A DNA stretch of 64,000 bases from Streptomyces sp. NBC_00568 (GTDB taxonomy: Bacteria > Actinomycetota > Actinomycetes > Streptomycetales > Streptomycetaceae): positions 2,595,001 through 2,659,000 of the forward strand of contig NZ_JAPENW010000001.1 in the NCBI RefSeq assembly GCF_026341855.1, read 5' to 3'. Within the stretch, counting starts at the first letter, position 1. The number at the start of each line of letters is the position of its first letter. Positions 8,012-17,212 of this stretch are shown one piece after another. Under the pieces are notes generated by a model that was not told the origin of the DNA, ran no database searches, and worked only from the letters and a program-made list of their open reading frames with translations. The translations under genes and the position numbers were made by a program.

Positions 8012-8356
8012 TCAGGAACACGCCGGGGCGACGTAGCCGTCGCTGCCCGTTTGCACGTACGCGTCGGAGACGAACTGCCCGTTCGCGATGTTGTCCCAGG
8101 TCTTGCTCGTCCCGTAGGTGCCGCTGACGGACTCTCCCGGGCACTGGCAGTAGATCGGAACACGCGAGCCGGCCGGCAGAGTACGGACGATGCTGAAATG
8201 GGTGCCCGGGCCGCTGCGGACGTTCACGGCCACGCCCGGCGCGATGGGATACGTACGCAACGCGGGCGACGCCTCGGACGTGGCCCCCGCCACCATCAGA
8301 AGAGCGGCAGTGGCCCCTCCGACCAGCATGGCCCGTCTGCCTGACACGATCTTCAC
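8012..8356 (-). CDS. Secreted SH3-like small protein (paralogue A)
   Basis: 114 aa. An export signal with twin Arg (GRRAMLVGGATAALLMVAGA) ends near ASPA. The rest is one bacterial SH3 domain with the hallmark NVRSGPGTHFSIVRTLPAGS (about residues 46-65), a CQC pair and a C-terminal Cys that may form disulfides. Such domains usually bind cell wall or peptides; no catalytic domain is present. It is about 70 percent identical by eye to the next gene upstream, so the pair arose by tandem duplication. Confidence 0.85.
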   Translation of the reverse strand: MKIVSGRRAMLVGGATAALLMVAGATSEASPALRTYPIAPGVAVNVRSGPGTHFSIVRTLPAGSRVPIYCQCPGESVSGTYGTSKTWDNIANGQFVSDAYVQTGSDGYVAPACS

Positions 8357-8374
8357 AAGCGTTCCCCTTTGTCG

Positions 8375-8695
8375 TCAGGAGCAGCGCGGCGCGACGTAGC
8401 CGTCGCTGCCCGTCTTCACGTACGCGTCCGAAACGAACTGCGCGTTGGCGATGTTGTCCCAGATCGTCGAGGTGCCGTACGGACCGGTGACGGACTCTCC
8501 CGGGCACTGGCAGCGGATCGGAATGCTCGAGCCGGCCGACAGCGTACGGACGATCGGGTAATGGGTGCCCGGGCCGCTGCGGACGTTGACGTTGTGGCCC
8601 GGTGCGAGCGGGTACGTGCGCAGTGCCTGGGCGGCCAGCGGCTCCGCGTCCGCCGCATCCGCCGAGCCGGCGACAGTGATGTCTTCCGTGGCCAT
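8375..8695 (-). CDS. SH3-like small protein without signal peptide (paralogue B)
   Basis: 106 aa from the ATG at 8695, which follows GGGGGAG at good spacing; a start nine codons upstream is less likely. It has the same SH3 core as paralogue A (NVRSGPGTHYPIVRTLSAGS, the CQC pair and the terminal Cys), but its first 30 residues (MATEDITVAGSADAADAEPL) form no signal peptide. The two genes are 18 bp apart and probably co-transcribed. Whether B stays cytoplasmic or leaves by another route cannot be told. Confidence 0.8.
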   Translation of the reverse strand: MATEDITVAGSADAADAEPLAAQALRTYPLAPGHNVNVRSGPGTHYPIVRTLSAGSSIPIRCQCPGESVTGPYGTSTIWDNIANAQFVSDAYVKTGSDGYVAPRCS

Positions 8696-8828
8696 ATCGA
8701 TCTCCCCCGTTGATTGGTTCACGCCAAATTCATGCTGCGCGCAGAGGCTAGCAAGCCGTCGAGGTTTCGCACGAAGGATCGACTAGGCTCTGCGCGTCGC
8801 GCAGCGGACGGACCCACGGGGGTGAGTG

Positions 8829-10979
8829 ATGCCGCCACAGCGCAGCACCGGTACGAACTCGGAAGCGGAACAACCGCGTTATGCCGGGCAGTACCTGCTG
8901 GAGGCGGAACTCGGCTCCGGTGGCATGGGGATCGTGCATCTGGCGCGCTCTGCCTCCGGGTTGCGGCTCGCCGTCAAGGTCGTCCATGCCCAGTTCTCTC
9001 AGGACCCCGAGTTCCGGGGGCGGTTCCGTCAGGAAGTCGCGGCTGCCCGCCGGGTCAGCGGCGCCTTCACCGCGCCCGTGGTGGACGCCGATCCCGAGGC
9101 CGAACACCCGTGGATGGCAACCCTGTTCATCCCCGGCCCGACACTTGCCGAGCATGTGAAGCGGAACGGCGCGCTGTCGTCGGCCCGGCTGCGCCACCTG
9201 ATGGCCGGACTCGCCGAGGCCCTGCGGGACATCCACCGGGCCGGTGTCGTCCACCGCGATCTCAAGCCCAGCAACGTACTGCTGGCCGACGACGGGCCGA
9301 AAGTCATCGACTTCGGCATCTCGCGCCCCGCCGACAGTGAACTGCGCACGGAGACCGGAAAGTTGATCGGGACTCCGCCGTTCATGGCGCCGGAGCAGTT
9401 CAGCAGGCCACGGCATGTCGGGCCGGCCGCCGACGTGTTCGCTCTCGGTTCGGTGATCGTCCACGCGGCCACCGGGAGCGGGCCGTTCGATTCGGACAGT
9501 CCCTATCTGGTCGCCTATCAAGTCGTCCACGACGACCCGGACTTGACCGGTGTTCCGGAGGAAATGGTCGACCTCGTCTCGCGCTGCCTCGCCAAGGAAC
9601 CCGAGGACCGGCCCACCCCGGACGAGCTGATGACCGCGCTGCGCTCGGTCTCGGCCTCGTACGACACCCGGGCCTTCATTCCCGAACAGCGCGTCGGGAA
9701 CGGGGAGTCGGCGCCACCGGCTCGGAAGCCGCGTCCGTGGCCGGGGCGTGAACGGCCGAAGGGTGCCGAGGACCGCACCCATGTGGCCGCCCGGAAGAGG
9801 GGCGGGCGGCGTTGGCGCCTGCCCGTCACCCTGGCCCTGGCGGGACTCGCCGCAGCCGTCGGCGCCGTCGCGGGGTTCGGCGGGACGGAGACCCCAGCGA
9901 CGGAGAAGCGGCAGCCGCCGAAGAGCAGCGTGTTCGAGCCGTGGGCCGTGAAGCCGGACGCCTACGGCGCGAAAGCCGCCGGTCAGCCGCAATGCACGTA
10001 CGGCTCGCACCGGTTGTACTGCATCCGGCCCGGCGTACTGGCCACCGGCGTCGATCCCGCGAACGGCAAAGTGCTGTGGTCCCGGCCCGACCCGGGATGG
10101 GGGAGCGGCGACGTGACGAGCCCGCCGGTCCTGTCCGGCGGTCTGCTGCATGTCCTCAGCCGGGGCGGACAACGGCTGACGGCACTGGATCCCGCCACGG
10201 GAAAGACCCGCTGGGACCGCGACACCACGCGCTACGGCGGCGGGATCGCCCACGTCGGTGCTGTCGTCCTGCTCACCGGACAGAACTCCGAAGTCACCGC
10301 GCTCGACGCGGCGACCGGCGAGAAGCTGTGGCAACACGCCCTTCCGGGACAGGCGTTGCCGAGATTCTCGTCCTACGGGGACGGGGTCGCGTACGCCGTC
10401 TCATCGAACGGAGGGCCGACCCGAGTGGCGGCGGTCGATCCTCGGACCGGTGCCATGAGCTGGCAAAGGCGCCTGGATCACGGGCTGAGCCTCGTGCACG
10501 CGCGTGCCGGCGTCCTCTGGTTCACTTCCACCGACTCGCACCAGTACACGGACGCCGTCGTCCGGTACGACGTCACTGCCCGGACCGTCAAGCGCACCGC
10601 ACTGCGCCTGCCTCTTCCGGGAGCACAGGCTGTCGTCCACGGGGACACGGCTTATCTGCTGGCCGACGGCGGCGCGCTGGTGGCCGTGGACACCGTGACC
10701 TCGGCACAGTCGTGGCGGGTGGAAACCTCCGTCAGCTGGGCGTCGGCTCCCGCCGTGGCCGACGACCGCCTCTACCTGAGCGCCGCGGACGGACGGCTCC
10801 TCGCGATCGACACCGTGCATGGAGCACTGCTCGGCCAGACCAAAGCGCGCCTGGGCGGCAAGCAGGGTTCGCTGGCCGACGTGCTCCCGGCCCCCCTCAC
10901 CGCCGGCAACCACATCTACGCCACCGCCCCCGACGGCTCCCTCTTCGCGGTCGACGGGCGGGATCCCTCGGGCTGGTGA
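8829..10979 (+). CDS. Ser/Thr protein kinase with PQQ-like beta-propeller sensor
   Basis: 716 aa. A PknB-type kinase domain occupies about residues 18-275, with the glycine loop GSGGMGIVHLA, catalytic loop HRDLKPSN, DFG, and the activation end GTPPFMAPEQF. A basic linker leads to one membrane segment (LPVTLALAGLAAAVGAVAGF, about 335-355). An extracellular region of about 340 residues follows with repeated PQQ/WD-like blades (for example LDPATGKTRWDRDT, LDAATGEKLWQHAL). ATG 8829 has GGGGG six bases upstream; a GTG at 8826 is equally in frame. It probably couples an external ligand to cytoplasmic phosphorylation. The divergent SH3-like genes are possible partners. Confidence 0.9.
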   Translation: MPPQRSTGTNSEAEQPRYAGQYLLEAELGSGGMGIVHLARSASGLRLAVKVVHAQFSQDPEFRGRFRQEVAAARRVSGAFTAPVVDADPEAEHPWMATLFIPGPTLAEHVKRNGALSSARLRHLMAGLAEALRDIHRAGVVHRDLKPSNVLLADDGPKVIDFGISRPADSELRTETGKLIGTPPFMAPEQFSRPRHVGPAADVFALGSVIVHAATGSGPFDSDSPYLVAYQVVHDDPDLTGVPEEMVDLVSRCLAKEPEDRPTPDELMTALRSVSASYDTRAFIPEQRVGNGESAPPARKPRPWPGRERPKGAEDRTHVAARKRGGRRWRLPVTLALAGLAAAVGAVAGFGGTETPATEKRQPPKSSVFEPWAVKPDAYGAKAAGQPQCTYGSHRLYCIRPGVLATGVDPANGKVLWSRPDPGWGSGDVTSPPVLSGGLLHVLSRGGQRLTALDPATGKTRWDRDTTRYGGGIAHVGAVVLLTGQNSEVTALDAATGEKLWQHALPGQALPRFSSYGDGVAYAVSSNGGPTRVAAVDPRTGAMSWQRRLDHGLSLVHARAGVLWFTSTDSHQYTDAVVRYDVTARTVKRTALRLPLPGAQAVVHGDTAYLLADGGALVAVDTVTSAQSWRVETSVSWASAPAVADDRLYLSAADGRLLAIDTVHGALLGQTKARLGGKQGSLADVLPAPLTAGNHIYATAPDGSLFAVDGRDPSGW

Positions 10980-10987
10980 CACGCGGA

Positions 10988-11013
10988 GGGGCCGCCCCGG
11001 CAGGAGCGGCCCC
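10988..11013. terminator. Terminator between the kinase gene and ilvD
   Basis: Inverted repeat GGGGCCGC (10988-10995) and GCGGCCCC (11006-11013) with a 10-nt loop. It sits in the 83-bp convergent gap, with no long T-run, as is usual in Streptomyces. Confidence 0.6.
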
Positions 11014-11062
11014 TTCGTGGACTTCTGGTGCGTGACCGTCGGCCCGGTGTCCGGGCCGGTGA

Positions 11063-12916
11063 TCAGCCCAGCTTCGAGACGTCCCGCACCGCGCCCTTGT
11101 CCGCGCTCGTCGCCATCGCGGCGTACGCGCGGAGGGCGGCCGAGACCTTGCGCTCACGGTTCACGGGGGCGTAGGCGCCGTTCAGGGCGTCGCGGCGGGT
11201 GGTCAACTCCTCGTCGGACACGAGCAGTTCGATCGAGCGGTTCGGGATGTCGATGCGGATGCGGTCGCCGTCCCGGACGAGGGCGATCGTGCCGCCCGAC
11301 GCGGCCTCCGGGGAGGCGTGGCCGATCGACAGGCCCGAAGTACCGCCGGAGAAGCGGCCGTCGGTGATCAGGGCGCAGGTCTTGCCGAGGCCGCGGCCCT
11401 TGAGGAAGGACGTCGGGTAGAGCATCTCCTGCATACCCGGGCCGCCCTTGGGGCCCTCGTAGCGGATGACGACGACGTCGCCGTGCGTGATCTCCTTCTT
11501 GAGGATCTTGTCGACGGCCTCGTCCTGGGACTCGCAGACGACCGCGGGACCCTCGAAGGTCCAGATGGACTCGTCGACGCCGGCCGTCTTCACGACGCAG
11601 CCGTCGACGGCCAGGTTGCCCTTGAGAACCGCGAGGCCGCCGTCCTTGGAGTAGGCGTGCTCGGCGGAGCGGATGCAACCACCCTCGGCGTCCTCGTCCA
11701 GGGCTTCCCAGCGCTCGGACTGGGAGAAGGCCTCGGAGGAGCGGACGCAGCCGGGGGCCGCGTGCCACAGCTCGATCGCCTCGGGGGACGGGGAGCCGGC
11801 GCGCACGTCCCACGTCTTCATCCAGTCGGAGAGGGACGGGCTGTGGACGGTGTGGACGTCCTCGTTGAGCAGGCCCGCGCGGTGCAGTTCGCCGAGCAGG
11901 GCGGGGATGCCACCGGCGCGGTGCACGTCCTCCATGTAGTACGTGCGGTCCTTGGCGACGTTCGGGGCCACCTTGGCGAGGCACGGCACCCGGCGCGAGA
12001 CCTCGTTGATCTCGTCCAGACCGAAGGGGACGCCCGCCTCCTGAGCCGCGGCCAGCAGGTGCAGGATCGTGTTGGTGGAGCCGCCCATGGCGATGTCGAG
12101 GGCCATGGCGTTCTCGAACGCCGCGTGGGTGGCGATGTTGCGCGGCAGGACCGACTCGTCGTCCTGGTCGTAGTAGCGGCGCGTGATGTCGACGACCGTG
12201 CGGGCCGCGTCCTCGTACAGGCCCTTGCGGGCGGTGTGCGTGGCGAGGACCGAGCCGTTGCCGGGCAGGCTCAGGCCGATGGCCTCGGTCAGGCAGTTCA
12301 TCGAGTTGGCGGTGAACATGCCGGAACAGGAGCCGCAGGTCGGACAGGCGTTCTCCTCGATACGGAGGATGTCCTCGTCCGAGATCTTGTCGTTCACGGC
12401 GTCGGAGATCGCGTCGACCAGGTCGAGCGTACGGACCGTGCCGTCGACCAGGGTGGCGCGGCCGGACTCCATGGGGCCGCCGGAGACGAAGACCGTCGGG
12501 ATGTTCAGGCGCAGGGCGGCCATGAGCATGCCGGGCGTGATCTTGTCGCAGTTCGAGATGCAGATCAGGGCGTCGGCGCAGTGCGCCTCGACCATGTACT
12601 CCACCGAGTCCGCGATCAGGTCGCGGGAGGGCAGGGAGTACAGCATGCCGCCGTGGCCCATCGCGATGCCGTCGTCGACAGCGATCGTGTTGAACTCACG
12701 GGCGATGCCGCCGGCCGCCGTGATGGCCTCGCTGACGATCCGGCCGACGGGCTGGAGGTGGGTGTGCCCCGGCACGAACTCCGTGAACGAGTTGGCGACC
12801 GCGATGATCGGCTTCCGTCCGATGTCCGCGCCCGGTACACCGGAGGCGCGCATCAGGGCGCGTGCGCCCGCCATATTGCGGCCGTGGGTGACTGTGCGGG
12901 ACCTCAGCTCGGGCAT
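11063..12916 (-). CDS. ilvD: Dihydroxy-acid dehydratase
   Basis: 617 aa, the long E. coli type. It converts 2,3-dihydroxy-3-methylbutanoate or the methylpentanoate homologue to the keto acid in valine/isoleucine synthesis. Fe-S ligand regions are visible as [10 protein letters not shown] and [17 protein letters not shown], and the C-terminal signature as [24 protein letters not shown] 12916 ([20 protein letters not shown]) follows AAGGAG; an upstream in-frame extension lacks homology-like sequence. It is monocistronic by spacing. Confidence 0.97.
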   Translation of the reverse strand: MPELRSRTVTHGRNMAGARALMRASGVPGADIGRKPIIAVANSFTEFVPGHTHLQPVGRIVSEAITAAGGIAREFNTIAVDDGIAMGHGGMLYSLPSRDLIADSVEYMVEAHCADALICISNCDKITPGMLMAALRLNIPTVFVSGGPMESGRATLVDGTVRTLDLVDAISDAVNDKISDEDILRIEENACPTCGSCSGMFTANSMNCLTEAIGLSLPGNGSVLATHTARKGLYEDAARTVVDITRRYYDQDDESVLPRNIATHAAFENAMALDIAMGGSTNTILHLLAAAQEAGVPFGLDEINEVSRRVPCLAKVAPNVAKDRTYYMEDVHRAGGIPALLGELHRAGLLNEDVHTVHSPSLSDWMKTWDVRAGSPSPEAIELWHAAPGCVRSSEAFSQSERWEALDEDAEGGCIRSAEHAYSKDGGLAVLKGNLAVDGCVVKTAGVDESIWTFEGPAVVCESQDEAVDKILKKEITHGDVVVIRYEGPKGGPGMQEMLYPTSFLKGRGLGKTCALITDGRFSGGTSGLSIGHASPEAASGGTIALVRDGDRIRIDIPNRSIELLVSDEELTTRRDALNGAYAPVNRERKVSAALRAYAAMATSADKGAVRDVSKLG

Positions 12917-13097
12917 CGTCGCTCGCTCCTTCGGAGAGTTTTGACTGAGGTCGAGCGTACGCCGGTGCTCCAGGATCCGGACAGGCCGTCCGGATCTCGG
13001 GACGCACATCTCGCCCAGCGGCCGTCCTCGCGTGGCATACGCGCACGTCAGCGGCGTTCCGGGGAATCGGAAACGCCTCGTCGGCGGGTCCGCTCGC

Positions 13098-13715
13098 TCA
13101 TGGGTTCGTCAGGTGTCCCTGCACCACGGGCGCCACTCTGGCCACGATGCGCTCCAGATCCACCGAGGCCAGCGGCTCGACCTTGATCACATAGCGCAGC
13201 ATCGCGACCCCGACCAGCTGGGCCGCCGCCAGCTCGGCGCGCAGCTCCGCGTCCGGGACCTCGAGCCGGCCCGCGATGCGGCGCAGCAGCTGCGCGGCGA
13301 CGAGACGGCGGAAGACGGCGGCCGCGGTGTCGTTGTTCACGGCCGAGCGGACGATCGCCAGCAGCGGGGTACGGCTCGTGGGGTTCTCCCAGATACCGAG
13401 GACGAAGCGGGTCAGGCGTTCACCGACACCGTCGACGGGGCCCTCGACGAGCGTCTCGGGCGCGCCGAGCGCGGGGGCGAAGGCGACCTCGATGGCCGCT
13501 TCGAAGACCTGTTCCTTGGTGCCGAAGTAGTGGTGCACGAGGGCGGAGTCCACGCCGGCGGACTTGGCGATGCCGCGGACCGACGTCTTCTCGTACCCGC
13601 GCTCGGAGAACTCCTCGCGGGCCGCCTCCAGGATGCGGTCGCGGGTGGCGGGGCCGGACTCCGTCTGCGTACGCGTGGGACGTCCCCGGCCGCGGCGGGG
13701 GGCGGCGTCCGTCAT
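13098..13715 (-). CDS. TetR-family regulator
   Basis: 205 aa. A basic N-terminus ([10 protein letters not shown]) precedes the [43 protein letters not shown] in about residues 24-64, split here only for reference. The C-terminal ligand domain is typical of the TetR_C family. Its ATG overlaps the stop of the isomerase gene upstream (ATGA, 13712-13715), so it is translationally coupled to that enzyme and may respond to its substrate or product. No operator was identified with confidence. Confidence 0.9.
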   Translation of the reverse strand: MTDAAPRRGRGRPTRTQTESGPATRDRILEAAREEFSERGYEKTSVRGIAKSAGVDSALVHHYFGTKEQVFEAAIEVAFAPALGAPETLVEGPVDGVGERLTRFVLGIWENPTSRTPLLAIVRSAVNNDTAAAVFRRLVAAQLLRRIAGRLEVPDAELRAELAAAQLVGVAMLRYVIKVEPLASVDLERIVARVAPVVQGHLTNP

Positions 13716-14536
13716 CCCCGGGGCACCTTCACGGCGGACGCGAGGTGGAGCCGGGTGAAGGCGAGGGCCTCCGCAAGGTCGGCCTCGCGCTCGGCGCTGG
13801 ACATCGCGCGGCGGGTGTTGACCTCGATGACGACGTGGCCGTCGAAACCGGACTGCGCGAGGCGGTCCAGAAGTTCGGCGCAGGGCTGGGTGCCGCGGCC
13901 CGGGACCAGGTGCTCGTCCTTGTTGGAACCGTTGCCGTCGGCGAGGTGGACGTGTCCGAGGCGGTCGCCCATCCGGTCGATCATCTGGAGGGCGTCGGTG
14001 CGGGCGGTCGCGGTGTGACTGAGGTCGATCGTGAAGTGCCGGTAGTCGTCCTTCGTCACGTCCCAGTCGGGGGCGTACGCGAGCATCTCGCGGTCGCGGT
14101 AGCGCCACGGGTACATGTTCTCGACGGCGAACCGGACGTCCGTCTCGTCGGCCATGCGCCAGATCCCGGTGACGAAGTCACGGGAGTACTGGCGCTGCCA
14201 GCGGAACGGGGGATGGACGACCACGGTGCTCGCGCCGAGCTTCTCGGCGGCCGCCCTGGCGCGCTGGAGCTTGATCCAGGGGTCGGTGGACCAGACCCGC
14301 TGGGTGATCAGCAGACAGGGGGCGTGGACGGCGAGGATCGGCATCCGGTGGTAGTCGCTGAGGCGGCGCAGCGCGTCGATGTCCTGGCTGACCGGGTCGG
14401 TCCACACCATGACCTCGACACCGTCGTAGCCGAGGCGCGCGGCGATCTCGAAGGCCGTCGCCGTCGACTCCGGGTACACGGACGCCGTGGACAGCGCGAC
14501 CTTCGCATCCGGGATGCGCACCACTGGTTCTGCCAC
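13712..14536 (-). CDS. Sugar phosphate isomerase/epimerase-like TIM-barrel protein
   Basis: 274 aa, AP_endonuc_2 fold. Metal-site motifs are spread along the barrel: [50 protein letters not shown] and VIEVNTR. The His/Glu/Asp pattern fits a divalent-metal isomerase. I chose the GTG at 14536 ([20 protein letters not shown]), as the frame upstream is repeat-derived. The substrate is unknown. It is coupled to the downstream TetR regulator by a 4-bp overlap. Confidence 0.8.
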   Translation of the reverse strand: MAEPVVRIPDAKVALSTASVYPESTATAFEIAARLGYDGVEVMVWTDPVSQDIDALRRLSDYHRMPILAVHAPCLLITQRVWSTDPWIKLQRARAAAEKLGASTVVVHPPFRWQRQYSRDFVTGIWRMADETDVRFAVENMYPWRYRDREMLAYAPDWDVTKDDYRHFTIDLSHTATARTDALQMIDRMGDRLGHVHLADGNGSNKDEHLVPGRGTQPCAELLDRLAQSGFDGHVVIEVNTRRAMSSAEREADLAEALAFTRLHLASAVKVPRG

Positions 14537-14835
14537 GAGGGACAGCGTACGGGGTGCCTCCGGCGGTTGGGTGAGGGGCGGCGAGCTTGGCCGGGAGGCT
14601 CCTGCGGGCCCCCGGCGGGGGTGGGTTGGCCTCCGGCCGGGGGGCGTGTCGGCCTCCGACCAGGAGTGAGTCGGCCTCCGGCCCGGGGTGCGGCGGGCCT
14701 CTGCCCGGAGGGCTCGGGGCCCCGGCCGGGGGCGCTCTCGTGATGGACGCCACGGCGCCGGCCGGCTGGTCCGTGACGGACGCCACGGGCACCGGGGTGT
14801 CGCGTGATCGACGCGACGGGCACCGGCGGTGCTGC

Positions 14836-14950
14836 GTGATCGGCGCCACGCCCCGGCGGGACACTCCTGACGTGATCGGCGCCATGCCCCGGCGGGGCAC
14901 TCCTGGCGCGATCGGTGCCAGGACACCCCGGGTGCTCCAGGCGTGATCGA
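14836..14950 (+). repeat. 36-bp tandem repeat, three copies plus a partial one
   Basis: Units start at 14836, 14872, 14908 and 14943 and begin GTGATCGGCGCCA. The first two differ at only a few positions; the third is degenerate. Related GACGCCACGG strings occur just upstream (14748-14800). The whole 14537-15256 gap (about 720 bp) is GC-rich repeat sequence, and I see no gene in it. Confidence 0.85.
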
Positions 14951-14991
14951 CGGGTCGTGCACGCCCCATCGCCGTGGGTGGGACTGGCATC

Positions 14992-15176
14992 GGGCGACCG
15001 TCCGCCGTGCGAGGCCGGGCGCGCCGTTCCCCGCGCCCCTTGACGGCGCCATCCCCGACGCCCGGACCCAGGCGTCGCCGGGTCGGGCGCACCTCCGCCG
15101 TGCCGGCGAACACCGGTGGGCGACCGTCCGCCGTGCGGGGCCGGGCGCGCCGTTCCCCGCGCCCCTTGACGGCGCC
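14992..15176 (+). repeat. Two copies of a 59-bp direct repeat, 126 bp apart
   Basis: Copies at 14992-15050 and 15118-15176 differ at one base in the core. The 3' half, read on the minus strand, contains GGGGCGCGGGGAACGGCGCG, which resembles a dispersed element common in Streptomyces intergenic regions (recognised from memory). The rest of the gap has no credible coding frame on either strand. Confidence 0.85.
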
Positions 15177-15256
15177 GTCCCCGAGGCCCGGTCCCGGGCG
15201 GGGCCCGGTCGGGTGCGCCCCGCCGTGTCGGGGAGGGCCCCCTTCTGTTCTGTTTC

Positions 15257-16189
15257 CTACTCCGATGCCATCTGGTCCAGGCGGCGCAGGATGACGCCCT
15301 CGCGGAGGGCCCAGGGGCAGATCTCCAGGGTTTCCACGCCGAAGAGGTCCATGGCGCCCTCGGCGACCAGGGCGCCGGCGAGGAGTTGGCCGGAGCGGCC
15401 CGGGGAGACGCCCGGCAGTTCGGCCCGTTCGTCGGCAGTCATGGACGTGAGGCGGGGGACCCAGTCCTCCAGGGACCGGCGCTTGAGCTCGCGCTGGACG
15501 TACAGGCCGTCCGTGGAGCGCGCGGCCCCGGCGAGGCGGGCGAGCTGCTTGAACGTCTTGGAGGTGGCGACCACGTGGTCCGGGGCGCCGAAACGGCTGA
15601 ACTCACCGACCGTCCGGGCGATCTGGGCCCGCACATGGCGGCGCAGGGCCCGCACGTCCGCGGGGTCCGCCGGATCGGTGGGCAGCCAGCCCGCGGTCAG
15701 CCGGCCGGCGCCGAGCGGCAGCGACACGGCCGCGTCCGGCTCCTCGTCCATGCCGTACGCGATCTCCAGGGAGCCGCCGCCGATGTCGAGGACGAGCAGC
15801 TTGCCCGCCGACCAGCCGAACCAGCGGCGGGCCGCCAGGAAGGTGAGCCGCGCCTCCTCGGCGCCGGTGAGGACCTGCAGCTCGACATCGGTCTCGGCGT
15901 GCACCCGGGCAAGAACCTCGTCGGCGTTGCTGGCCTCGCGTACGGCCGACGTCGCGAACGGCAGCAGGGCCTCGACACCCTTGTCCTCGGCGGCCTCCAG
16001 GGCGTCCCGGACGGTCTGGATCAGCTTGTCGACGCCTTCGGGGCCGATCGCCCCGCTCTCGTCGAGCAGTTGGGCAAGCCGCAAATCGGCCTTGTGCGAA
16101 TGCGCGGGCAGCGGGCGGGCGCCGGGGTGGGCGTCCACCACCAGCAGATGCACCGTGTTCGAACCCACGTCGAGGACACCGAGTCTCAT
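15257..16189 (-). CDS. Ppx/GppA family phosphatase
   Basis: 310 aa, the short actinobacterial form (one ASKHA core, no HD domain). Nucleotide and phosphate motifs are [17 protein letters not shown] (about residues 4-20) and [14 protein letters not shown] (about 145-158). The family hydrolyses polyphosphate or (p)ppGpp; which one applies here cannot be told. ATG 16189 starts [12 protein letters not shown]. An open extension upstream is antisense shadow of the next gene. The neighbours do not clarify its role. Confidence 0.9.
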   Translation of the reverse strand: MRLGVLDVGSNTVHLLVVDAHPGARPLPAHSHKADLRLAQLLDESGAIGPEGVDKLIQTVRDALEAAEDKGVEALLPFATSAVREASNADEVLARVHAETDVELQVLTGAEEARLTFLAARRWFGWSAGKLLVLDIGGGSLEIAYGMDEEPDAAVSLPLGAGRLTAGWLPTDPADPADVRALRRHVRAQIARTVGEFSRFGAPDHVVATSKTFKQLARLAGAARSTDGLYVQRELKRRSLEDWVPRLTSMTADERAELPGVSPGRSGQLLAGALVAEGAMDLFGVETLEICPWALREGVILRRLDQMASE

Positions 16190-16318
16190 GTACGGAACGC
16201 TACTGCCCACACGGCGATCCACGTGGGGCGGGGCGAAGGCCCACATCGAACGGTGCTCTGCGGACAGTGGACGAGGGAGGCGTCCCCGGAGCGGGCAGAA
16301 GCGACTTACCCTGGACGC

Positions 16319-17158
16319 GTGCCAAAGACGAAAAAGGCGAAGCCTGACAAATCGGCCACGGGGTCTTCGCAGGCGAAGGCCGCGAAGCCCAAGAAGTCCG
16401 TGAAGAAGAGCGACGAGAAGGGGCTCGACTTCGCTCGCGCGTGGGTGGAGTTTCCTGACCCGGCCGATGACGAGCAGGTCTTCCGGTGCGATCTGACATG
16501 GCTGACCTCTCGCTGGAACTGCATCTTCGGGAGCGGCTGCCAGGGCATCCAGGCGGGCCGCGCCGACGACGGCTGCTGCACGCTGGGCGCCCACTTCTCC
16601 GACGAGGACGACGAGAAGCGGGTGGCGGGGCACGTGGCACGGCTCACGCCGGAGATCTGGCAGAACCATGACGTGGGCGTGGAGACGGGCTGGGTGTCGC
16701 AGGACGAGGACGGCGACCGCCAGACCCGCCCGTACCAGGGCTCCTGCATCTTCCAGAACCGTCCCGGCTTCGCCGGTGGCGCGGGCTGCTCGCTGCACAT
16801 CCTGGCCGTCAAGGAGGGGCGCGAGCCGCTGGAGACCAAGCCGGACGTCTGCTGGCAGCTGCCCGTGCGCCGCACGTACGAGTGGATCGACCGGCCCGAC
16901 GACACCCGGGTGCTCCAGGTCTCCATCGGCGAGTACGACCGCCGCGGCTGGGGCCCGGGCGGCCACGACCTGCACTGGTGGTGCACGTCGGCGACCTCGG
17001 CGCACGGCGCCGGCGACCCGGTGTACGTCTCGTACCGTCCGGAGCTCGTCGAGCTCATGGGCAAGGCGGGATACGACCGCCTGGTCGAGCTGTGCGAGGA
17101 ACGGCTGGCCTCACAGCTGCCGCTGCTGGCACCGCATCCCGCGGACCCGGTGGGCTGA
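16319..17158 (+). CDS. Cys-rich conserved cytoplasmic protein, unknown function
   Basis: 279 aa from the GTG at 16319. The first 40 residues are Lys/Ala-rich ([19 protein letters not shown]). The core has a conserved-looking Cys set: [39 protein letters not shown] and CWQLPVRR, plus [12 protein letters not shown]. The spacing recalls YkgJ-type zinc or iron-cluster proteins, but I cannot assign it with confidence. It was accepted as a gene because its codon bias, Cys pattern and globular composition are unlike a shadow frame. It starts 129 bp from the divergent Ppx gene. Confidence 0.75.
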   Translation: MPKTKKAKPDKSATGSSQAKAAKPKKSVKKSDEKGLDFARAWVEFPDPADDEQVFRCDLTWLTSRWNCIFGSGCQGIQAGRADDGCCTLGAHFSDEDDEKRVAGHVARLTPEIWQNHDVGVETGWVSQDEDGDRQTRPYQGSCIFQNRPGFAGGAGCSLHILAVKEGREPLETKPDVCWQLPVRRTYEWIDRPDDTRVLQVSIGEYDRRGWGPGGHDLHWWCTSATSAHGAGDPVYVSYRPELVELMGKAGYDRLVELCEERLASQLPLLAPHPADPVG

Positions 17159-17212
17159 GCCCGGCGGGGCCCGCACCGCCGCACGTCCTGTTCACGGCCG
17201 ACGGCCCGGGCC

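Noticed and set aside
16150..16185. TTCGAACCC string resembling a tRNA T-arm
   Set aside because: It is inside the coding sequence of the Ppx/GppA gene and has no cloverleaf around it.
15386..16318. Open frame running into the Cys-rich protein gene from upstream
   Set aside because: It is antisense to the Ppx/GppA gene with shadow-type composition; the GTG at 16319 begins a separate coding pattern.
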